NCBI RefSeq assembly: GCF_024586455.1
Contig: NC_065920.1
Coordinates: forward strand, 18,686,144-18,750,143
DNA length: 64,000 nucleotides
Source: Bactrocera neohumeralis
Taxonomy: Eukaryota > Arthropoda > Insecta > Diptera > Tephritidae
Reading direction: 5' to 3'
Part shown: piece after piece, positions 55,731 through 64,000 of the stretch
Layout of the letters: the number at the start of each line of letters is the position of its first letter
Position numbering within the stretch: position 1 is the stretch's first letter
Notes under the pieces: generated by a model
What the model was told of the DNA's origin: nothing
The model's database searches: none
Seen by the model: the letters and a program-made list of their open reading frames with translations, nothing else
Position numbers and translations under genes: made by a program

Positions 55731-57115
55731 TAGACTATCGTTTAAGGATATTATCTGCTTAAATAGAGATTGAATGTATAATTTTTTACAAGAGAACAGA
55801 GACATTCGGCGAATCGAAAAGGACTTTTATTTCAAAATTTTCATTAATTTTGCTTGAATTCGTCTTTTTTGAACGGCAGAAAATTCATATTTTCATATAC
55901 ATATTTCATATTTTTCATTAATTGCATTTGAAAGTATAGACCTACTAAAGCTGTTCAGCAAAATTCTTCCATTTGTCATTCTTTCTCACTCCATTTCCGT
56001 TACGCCACTCTTGACTGACTTCATGACGAAGGAAGTGTCAACTTCCGCTTGCTGCGCGTAATACATATGTGTAATATTATTAGCTTACACATTTCTGTTA
56101 TCTTACGTCTTTATCATTTTATTTTCGTACTTATAGCAGGATTTCTTAGAATTTTATAATTTAACTTACTGTTTGTGCGATTATAGTTATCTTTTTATTT
56201 TCAAGTGTTCGCTATAAAAATTTGATTTACTCATCAACAACAATTTTATTCAACTTTTTACTGAGTTGAATATGACAATGTGAGTACATCAGCACTGGCT
56301 GTTGTGTGCTCTTGAGTCCACAGTCTGAAAAAATTTGTTTAGATTGCTTGGTTATATTTACTTTATTATTTAAATTCGTATACATTTTTGTATAGAAAAA
56401 CACACAAAGTATTTTGCAACTTTTTCTCTTTTGATATTTTTGTGCAGCAGCTGTTTTCTTTTTCGGTTATCAGCTGATGGTTCCAACGTTGGTCTAATAA
56501 ATCGGCGAGTGCAAGTAAAGCAAAATAAAAAACTCAAGTATAAATAATATATATACATATGTACATGTTTAAAAATATATGCATACATATGTATATACAT
56601 AAGAATATCCCCACAATCTTAAAAATGACCAGCTAAATTCAGTTCTTGCTCTTTGTGAATTGCTAAATTAAACAGCAATTATTTTTTATTTTCTTGCTAT
56701 TAATTTTTTTTTTATTTTCTTCAATTTATTTATATTCTTATATTTTGAGTTTTTGTTATTACTGCGCATTTTCTCAGCTTTTGCTCTGCCTTTATTTACT
56801 TTGTTATTTGTTATTATTCTAATCAATTTTATCATTATATGCGCCTTAAGGTGAGCACACACTCTACTTTTAGTGATTACGCAAAATAAATACGTATTAA
56901 ATGAATGTGCACGTTTTTCGCACTCAAATAATAATAGTTCCCGATTTAGCTCATTCAACAATTAACAACATTTTGTGGCTTGAATTTTTTCTGCTTCTAA
57001 ACAATTTGAAATGATCTAGAGAGCGGCTAAAGCTCAATATTGTATAAATAAAACCATATAAATGGATCTTGCCTAAAATTATACTCGGACTTTTATAAAA
57101 CGCAAAAAATATAAA
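55731..57115. other. Non-coding interval
   Basis: TATATACATATGTACATG-type sequence near 56548-56600. The minus frames at 56370-56961 are Lys/Asn-rich and lack domains. Confidence 0.4.
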
Positions 57116-57117
57116 CA

Positions 57118-57795
57118 TTAGGTTAGCGTTAGGTTAGATTAGATGAGTGATCTAAAGAGTTCACTCGTAACCTGATATGTAGTCGTTTGTGAAGCCATAG
57201 AAAAGAGGAACTCCTATGTTGAAACCTATAAACGCTTAGTAGTCAATATAATTTTGCACAGGCCTTTAATTTCCACTCCTGCGAGTTTAGTGGGATGTCT
57301 ACCAAACGCGGGACAGTCAAAAAGGAAGTGTTGAGTTGTTTCACCTCATCTTCTTCCATAAAGTTTCTTAGCGTCTGGTAAGATTCCCAACTTTACAACA
57401 TGGACTTCAACAGGGCCATGGCCTGGTAAAAGCCCCATAACTAGGGAAAGGCTAGCCTTGCTGAGGGAAAAGAGATCATAAGATATCATTTTTGCGATAG
57501 ATCTTTGGCAACTCATGTAACGATGGCGGCCCAGCGCAGGTGAAACTTCTGCGAAGCCCAGCTATCTAGCAATGGAACCAAAGAGGATTTGTGGGATGGC
57601 CTTAATTGTTACCTCATCATGTTTAAAATTCCGCTGTGGCCTGGCATCCATACCAGTCTTATCACAAAGACACTCGATATTATTGATAGCGAGGTTAGGC
57701 ACTCTTTGATCAACCCTGAACGTAAAGACGCTCACTACCCCTCTCCTCCATCGGCTTCTTCCCACCCACAACTCCCGCGCCGGTATATGGACTGA
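57118..57795 (-). pseudogene. I/Jockey-type LINE, C-terminal part of ORF2 and AACCT tail
   Basis: Minus-strand reading gives MSCQRSIAKMISYDLFSLSK, ASLSLVMGLLPGHGPVEVHV, VKLGILPDAKKLYG and TTQHFLFDCPAFGRHPTKLA, the post-RNase H region with the terminal H-x4-C motif; the paired Cys residues are lost. An upstream frame at 57771-57562 runs into it through a stop. The 3' side ends in TAATCTAACCTAACGCTAAC on the minus strand, near 57118. Confidence 0.75.
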
Positions 57796-57853
57796 GAAGG
57801 AGCCGCCAGAGTTCGGTTTGGCGACTCCTTAATCCAAGTGATCCGGTTTGAAG

Positions 57854-58198
57854 TCAAAGTGTGTCAGGATATCCAAGAGACACGAGTTTTTTATAGTAAG
57901 AACACACATTCTCTGAGTCTGATAGCAACTTCATGCACCTTCCGGTTTTCTTAGATATATTTGTTAGTAATGATCGAAGTAATAAGATTTTAACAATACT
58001 TTTAAGCCACTTCTTCTTCCCTGCCAGACACCTTTTTCCAAGGCCCGCCTGGAGATCGGCTATGGGATCAAGCAAATCCAAAATTTTAAAAAATTTATCA
58101 TCTGCTCGTGGAGATTTGTTGAGTAGTGTTATTAGGCAGAAACCATTTTTCCTGCTTAGTTTATGAAGTAATAATGCCTTTCCATTAAAACAGATCAT
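57854..58198 (-). CDS. Unrecognised 114-codon open frame upstream of the LINE remnant
   Basis: Starts MICFNGKALLLHKLSRKNGF and includes SPRADDKFFKILDLLDPIAD and KKKWLKSIVKILLLRS. It is basic, with balanced amino-acid use unlike the microsatellite frames elsewhere. It is on the same strand as, and just 5' of, the LINE C-terminal fragment, so it may be another piece of the same element. The opposite strand is also open for 77 codons. I do not recognise a domain; it could be chance. Confidence 0.25.
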   Translation of the reverse strand: MICFNGKALLLHKLSRKNGFCLITLLNKSPRADDKFFKILDLLDPIADLQAGLGKRCLAGKKKWLKSIVKILLLRSLLTNISKKTGRCMKLLSDSENVCSYYKKLVSLGYPDTL

Positions 58199-58199
58199 G

Positions 58200-59490
58200 C
58201 CAATTCATTAAGACAATGTATTATTCATCTTGCTGCTCAGCGGCTTCAACAGCTTCAACAGCGACTCAAATGTCAACTTTGAGCTAATAAAATGTTTACG
58301 AGCTTCTAAGTTAATTACCACACCACGCGTTTATCAATGTCTAACGCGCTATTATCTTAAGTGGAAATCTTGCAACATGCCGTCTTGTTGCAACAGCGAA
58401 ATCACATCGTATTATGAATGGTGTTCGCGTAGGTGTTGGGGCTAAAGTGTCGCTTTTATAGCTGCCACGTAATTGACACCTCGCCAAAATGACAAATAAA
58501 TACATGATTATGTATATGTGTATATTTGTGTGTGTATGTGCATATAGTGATTGCATCCATTGAATATTGCTAAAGCAATAATAAAAGCTTAAAGTTGTTA
58601 ATTCTATGAGACTACAAAGTACTGATTTTAAGTACATATACATACATACATACATCTATACAAATGTACGGATTATTTCTGTATGTTTGTTCATTTTTAT
58701 TCCTCTCCAGCATTTTTTGTTCCCATACACTTCCACATGCTCTGCCTCGTCAAAGTGTTGCATGCGTTTGTGTGCTGTTGTGTTGCATGTGTGCCACTCT
58801 TAAGTGCACATAAAAATTGCCATCAAACAACAAACAAGCCATTTTTATTGCTTTCGCGCACATATGGAGCTACAATTTAATTATTGTCACAGCAGCAATA
58901 ATAATAGCAACAGCAACAACTACAAAAACAACAGTAAATTCTATTGCGTTCGCACAAAGTTGCATGCAGAAATGTGAGCATACACATACAGATGTGTGAG
59001 TGTAGTGCCAGCACTTTGCTCGCTTGTGATTTTTATTGACTTTATTTGTACTTTTTTTCGTGTACTCGATTTTATTTCCTACGCACACACGCTCACAACG
59101 CCTCCTCAAAAAATCGCCTAATTCATATGCAAAAGCATACACATTCATATTCATACATGTATGTACATGTATGCGCATGCATGTGTGTTTGATTGTTTGC
59201 ACGATCGTTTCATTTGGCTCTTCGATTTGCGCTTCGGCACGTTCGTTCGCCTCAACGCTATTAAATCCGGTTGTAAATTGCCAATACGCGTTTTCATTCA
59301 TAAAAATAAAGTCATTATTATTATCAGCGGAATTTGTTCAATTGGCTTTTTGCTTCGTACTTTGCTTGGTTTCATTTAGTTCAGTTTTTTTTTTTGCATA
59401 AAAGTACTATGCGGGAAAATTTTAGCTATGAAAGATTGCAGATTTATTTGATGGATGATTAATTAACAGAGTTGCAAAGGTGCTATAGGT
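58200..59490. other. Non-coding interval
   Basis: CATACATACATACATC at 58638-58655. Frames on both strands at 58870-59401 overlap each other and translate ATAATAGCAACAGCAACAAC-type sequence; no domain is seen. Confidence 0.4.
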
Positions 59491-59491
59491 G

Positions 59492-59695
59492 TTAGATCCT
59501 TCTTCTTCGTAGACACCGCTTATGCGGTTATAGCCGAGTTTACAACAGAGCGCCAGTTGACACCTCGCTTCCTTCCCTTTTCGCTGTTTGGCGCTAATTG
59601 GAGATTTCAAGCTAAGCGAGGTCCTTCTTCACCTGATCTTTCCAATGGAGTGCAGGTCTTCCTCTTGCTCTACTTCCTGGCAAAGCTGTTTAGAA
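59492..59695 (-). pseudogene. RTE-type LINE 3' end
   Basis: The minus strand reads PGSRARGRPALHWKDQVKKD, the closing motif of RTE reverse transcriptases, then a stop-containing run through ISN.RQTAKREG and an AAGAAGAAGG-type tail at 59492. Stops interrupt it. Confidence 0.8.
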
Positions 59696-60400
59696 TGTAG
59701 AACATTTCTCGCATACGCTATTTTTTCGTTATTTGATCTCCTGTAATATATAGGCATATCTTCAATATTTTTTTAAAATTCTATGTTGTTGCTTTCACAA
59801 GAGAGCAGACGCGAGCAGAGAAATGGCGAATCGAAGACAGCTATAACCGTTTTTGAGCTAAGCGCGGTTGGCTTTAGCATAAACGACTTTAAAAAATTGT
59901 TTTTCAATAAATTAATTACTGTTAATAAAAACAGTCAAATAACTGCAGCCAAAGCTTTCCAAATAGCAACAGGAAAAAAGCAGCTTATACATACTTAGCC
60001 ATGTCTCACTGGGTATCCCATAATACATAAAGAAATGTAGTGCGTGACTTGCGTTGTTGGTTTTTGACGTGTATGTGGAGTTTCTAATGCTCTGATTATT
60101 TATGTATTTTTTATTTCCATTATTTATAAATATTAACTTGCAAATCGAGGAAAGCGTATCGCATGCCTGTGGCGCTGCCAGCGTGGCTGCGAATCGGAAT
60201 TTATGCGTAATTTTTCAAATTGTTTGCAAATAAGTATCAATGTGTTGGAATTTGTTTTTCTGTAAACAAATAATGCATTTTATAATATTTATGTCTGCGC
60301 TTCATGTTTCATTAAATATTTATAAATTTTTATAACAATTTAATATATACATATGTATGTAGGTATGTATGTATGTATATATGAGCAAAGACATGTTAAT
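59696..60400. other. Non-coding interval
   Basis: A 71-codon plus frame at 59783-59998 has no domain. TATG microsatellite at 60350-60382. Confidence 0.4.
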
Positions 60401-61560
60401 CGTGAGATAAATGATTAATATTAAATACATAAATGAAAAAAAATACACTAAAAATAAAACATAAGTAAGTTAATTACAAAAATAAAATTTAAAATTTTTT
60501 AAACATTTTTTTCAATATTTTTATTTGAAATTTTTTTAAATACATTTTTTTTATTTAAAATTAGAAAAAGAAAATTAAAAAAAATATATACATACATACA
60601 TACATATGTACATATATGTATTTAAAAAAAAATTTTTATTTGAAATTTTTTTTAAATCTTTTTAAAACATTTTTTTTATTTGAAATTTTTTTTAAATCTT
60701 ATAAAAACATTTTTTTTATTTAAAATTAGGAAAAATAAAATTAAAAAACTAAGTATATATTTTTTTAGTTTTCGGAATTAAAAATTAATTCTGTCAAATC
60801 AAAAAATAAAATAGTTTTTGCAACTAAAGAAATAATTTTAACGAATATTATTCGTCACAAACTTTATATTGAATTCAAATGTTAAAAGTATTGTTGTGAT
60901 TGTATTTATTATATTTATGTAATTATTGCTGTTTGTTTTACACCAGGTTACGAATTTTCGTATTAAAAAATTTAAATTAAATATTTTTTACAAAATGTTT
61001 AATTGTTAATTCAAAAAAAATTTTTTAATTATTAATTTAAAAAAATTTCAATATTTAATAATTTTTTTTATTAATAATTTTGTTTATTAATAATTTTTTT
61101 TTTATTAATAATAATAATTTTATTAATTTTTTAATTAATAATTTAAAAAAATTTCAATATTTATAACTTTTTTTTATTATTAATAACAATTTTATTAAAA
61201 AAAAAATTATTCTTAATTAAAAAAAAATAATTTTTAATTCGCAAACAATTTTTAAATTTTTAATTCTAAAATACAGTTTTTATCAATCCGATATTAGAGA
61301 TTAAAATTTTAATTTTTAATCCGATTTAAAAATATATATTTTTTCAATGCTGTCTTTAATATTTGTAATTTTTTTGTACTATTTTTAAGGTTATTATATC
61401 CGTTTATGGCTTTCTAAATTAACTAAGTACTTATCAAAAACTTTTTCTTAAAAAATAAAAAAAAATGCTATTGTTAAAAAAATCTAAACATTAAGAAATT
61501 TACTTTTTTTTAAATAAATAATAATTTTTTCTTGTAAAATCGAAATTGTTGTGTATATGT
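60401..61560. repeat. A/T low-complexity tract
   Basis: Long A and T runs. A block ACATTTTTTTTATTTGAAAT with TTTTTTTAAATC recurs near 60540-60715. CATACATACATACATATGTA near 60590. No gene. Confidence 0.75.
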
Positions 61561-63320
61561 AATTATTCTGCGCGCCAACACACATTTTTTTAATCATTGT
61601 AAAACTAATTACCGGATGCTGCCTCTGATACGTGTGCCACCAGCAGCTTCAAAGTAGCAACCTGTCGAACCAGCAAAATCCAGCAAGCAATAGCTGACAA
61701 GCAACAAATCAATGTCAAACGATGACTATTTATTTTTCTCAATTTAATTTTTTTATGGCCATAATTTTTTTTATAGCAATTACATTATAAGCATTTATTG
61801 TCACACTGCAGCAATCAATGCTCGTAAAAATTGTTAAAAAAAAATTAAAAAATATTTTTGCTTGTCAATTTTTTGCTTTCATATTTAATTTGCCATGTAA
61901 ATATTACTTTATTGTCACTGGCCGAACATACCAAGTCACTTTATTGCCACACACGCGCACAAGCGGCTGGCAATGGGCGGCAACAAGAGTCTGTGAAGCA
62001 AAATTTAATATGCATATGATCTGTAGATACATAAGTATATAAATATTTTTATATGCATATGCATATGCATGTATGTATGTATGTGTCATACTGGCCAACA
62101 CTCTAGTCGATCCAGCTGACGATAGTGCATATTTTACATGTCAGCAATTTCAATGGAACTCCGATAATGATTTAATTGCCATTTAATAGCACATATTTAA
62201 TAGGATTTGAAATGGCAAGCAAATACAAGAGAAAAATTGCAAAAAAAGAATGAAAAAAATATAAATAACATCGAATTATTGCTGAGGCTTTATTGCTCTG
62301 TGTGCATTTATTGCTGTTATTACATTCATATATATTAATATGTATGTATATTCATGTTTAGATGGCAGATAAATGCCGCAAACCAAAATGCCGACATGTC
62401 TTGGAAGCTGCAGCTATTTCCATGACGCCTGCACGCTAACACCACGGTGCAGCGCAGTGCGTTGTATGCATACTTTTTGTAATGACTGTGTCTTTTTTTC
62501 CACACACAAAAGCTCACTTATGCACTTGCAAGCACATCTGTTTGTTTATACATACTATAATTGCATGTTTCTTTCATATTTGTATGCACAAATATACATG
62601 CATACAGACATACATATGTATTTATATGTATATGTATGTATAATATATTTGTGCTCATGGAATGCGGCATTTTCATGGTTTTACTTACTTAGTCGTAGAA
62701 AAAGTGCAAGTTATTGCTATATAAGGCATTTTAATAGATTTCGAATGAATAAGTACTTATGCATGCGTAAATATGCATTTATGTGTGATTTAATGCTTAA
62801 CTATTTATTTATTTTAACATTTGTAAATATGCATTTCTTGCGCTTTTACTTGGTGAGGTGCAACATTTTTCTGTTCACCTGCGTTTGCATTTTAATCAAT
62901 TCTCTGATTTACTTGAAATCGCGTTGCAAACTATTTTAATGGGAAATACCAATGTTATAATTTTTTATTCATTTCTAATGTGTTAATTTAATTAACTTTT
63001 GCTTTTTATGTATGGAAGTGAATATCGAAGTCGATAAGCCAATAAATTTATTTGAAAAATGTTAAGCAAGCAACACAAGCAGCATGTGAATGCACACTGC
63101 AAGCCAACTAACCGTTAATTCACTGGTTAATTACCCAAAAATGCAACCAGAGATGACGTTTCCAATTGATAATTCTAACCGTAACTCTTGGGCAGGTGGG
63201 GCAAAGGGGTTATAAGTTGGATGTGTTAGATTCCATGATAATCCTTTCTGCATATTTACTAATAATTCAATTGATAATTCTGACCGAAACCGAAACTTTT
63301 GGACAGGTGTGTTCGTTTAT
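61561..63320. other. Non-coding interval; longest open frame judged spurious
   Basis: The 188-codon frame at 62373-62939 is the longest in the window, but it translates ACATACATATGTATTTATAT and neighbouring AT-rich DNA into Tyr/Val/Cys/Phe-rich sequence with no domain. Further TATG runs at 62065-62085. No gene supported. Confidence 0.45.
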
Positions 63321-63324
63321 CTTG

Positions 63325-63625
63325 TTACCATTTTGAAAAGTCATTTCAAAATGCCACTCTCATAAAAACCTTCGCCCCTATTGGCAAGAAAACTAGGACA
63401 GTTAATTTTTAAAAGCTTTTCTTGAGGCGAATTTTTCACTAGCAAAAGAAACCAGGTAGTAATCAATTGGTGCCAAGTCCGGACTATATGGTGTATGCAT
63501 AAGAATCTGCCAACCAAGCTCCGAGAGCTTTTGACCAATCACTATTGATGTGTTTGGCTTTCTCTTTATTTTGTGTGTTCTCTTTGCTGATGCCCATTTT
63601 CGACGGGTGCTCAAGCATTGCTGAG
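63325..63625 (-). pseudogene. Mariner transposase C-terminal fragment (family 3)
   Basis: Minus frames give NTSIVIGQKLSELGWQILMH and TPYSPDLAPIDYYLV, holding the third catalytic Asp, then, in another frame, KINCPSFLANRGEGFYESGI, the C-terminal helix region. It is the same family as 48080-49240 with the D3 motif better preserved. It is truncated and frameshifted. Confidence 0.8.
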
Positions 63626-63797
63626 TGAAGAAATCACAAAACTGCCTGAGTAGTTTGTTTAGTACGAAATCTTATCTTCCCAACGTCATATAGCGTATCC
63701 CGATCGCACTTAAACAAGGCGAGATTAGACTACTAAAGCCATCTTTTAGAGAAGTAATGTATTTATTTTTACTAGATCCATATTATCCATAGACTAT

Positions 63798-64000
63798 TTA
63801 AGGGGTTAATTGGGTAGGGTAAAAAACAGCTCTTTTTTAACAATTTTTTTGTCATATAAAAAATGAAATATTTTATTAGAATTTTTTATTGTTAGAAACA
63901 TACACTATTAACAAAGAAATTCTGAAATTTTTGGAAAAAAAATATTTTAAACTAGACCATTGCGAAGCCATTTCCGGTGACCCTCGGAAAAAAGATGAGC
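63798..64000 (+). mobile_element. TTAA-ended MITE family, left end, cut by window edge
   Basis: Starts TTAAGGGGTTAATTGGGT and continues with ATTTTATTAGAATTTTTTAT, AACATACACTATTAACAAAG and CCATTTCCGGTGACC as in 42986-43666. Its continuation lies outside the window. Confidence 0.75.

Noticed and set aside
58870..59401. 143-codon minus and 121-codon plus frames facing each other
   Set aside because: They overlap each other, rely on ATAATAGCAACAG-type runs and lack any family feature.
62373..62939. 188-codon plus-strand frame, the longest in the window
   Set aside because: It translates a CATA/TATG microsatellite and AT-rich DNA, with Tyr/Cys/Phe-heavy composition and no domain or neighbouring signals.
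1..64000. CRISPR array, rRNA, tRNA, bacterial operon or integrated virus genome
   Set aside because: No direct-repeat/spacer pattern, no conserved RNA core, no viral gene set; composition and signals are those of a fly nuclear genome.

Overview
The window looks like 64 kb of AT-rich, mostly non-coding nuclear DNA from a higher fly. A tephritid fruit fly is my best inference. It rests on decayed RTE and I/Jockey-type LINE tails, several mariner/Tc1 remnants, CATA/TATG microsatellites, and dispersed repeats that I remember as typical of tephritids. No ribosomal RNA, tRNA, operon, CRISPR or known microRNA was recognised.

Only one convincing protein-coding gene is present: an intronless 135-codon gene at 1489-1896 (+). 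It encodes a secreted or ER-directed single thioredoxin domain of the PDI type whose active site reads CGAS instead of CGHC. It has a TATA box upstream and a poly(A) signal downstream. The other long open frames are transposon remnants, microsatellite translations or shadows.

The most informative signals are two textbook recursive splice sites (ratchet points) on the + strand, with junctions at 21845/21846 and 40959/40960. Each has a polypyrimidine tract and AG joined directly to a perfect GTAAGT donor, and each is followed within about 45-65 nt by another plausible donor, as in the cryptic-exon model of fly recursive splicing. If real, they place at least 21.8-41 kb, and probably most of the window, inside one very long intron of a + strand gene whose coding exons lie outside. 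The PDI-like gene would then be nested in, or lie 5' of, that unit. A T-poor, A/C-rich segment at about 41.7-42.4 kb resembles a fly 5' UTR and could be an alternative first exon.

Layout: 0-8 kb holds the PDI-like gene and AT-rich tracts with a degenerate satellite. 8-9.1 kb holds LINE debris. 9.66-12.05 kb is a GCGC-rich island. 12.4-15.8 kb holds local duplications and an RTE endonuclease remnant. 18.9-24.5 kb holds a dispersed repeat, a mariner remnant, the first ratchet point and a complex tandem array. 26.1-26.8 kb holds RTE pieces. 28.3-31.3 kb is low-complexity AT. 33.9-39.5 kb holds a foldback MITE, mariner, dispersed-repeat and LINE remnants. 40-43.7 kb holds the second ratchet point, the UTR-like segment and a complete TTAA-ended MITE. 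45.7-49.8 kb holds an RTE reverse-transcriptase remnant and a mariner. 51.5-55.7 kb holds two related tandem arrays, one interrupted by an RTE tail with a clear target-site duplication. 57-59.7 kb holds LINE and RTE 3' ends. 60.4-61.6 kb is AT-rich, and the window ends in mariner and MITE pieces.
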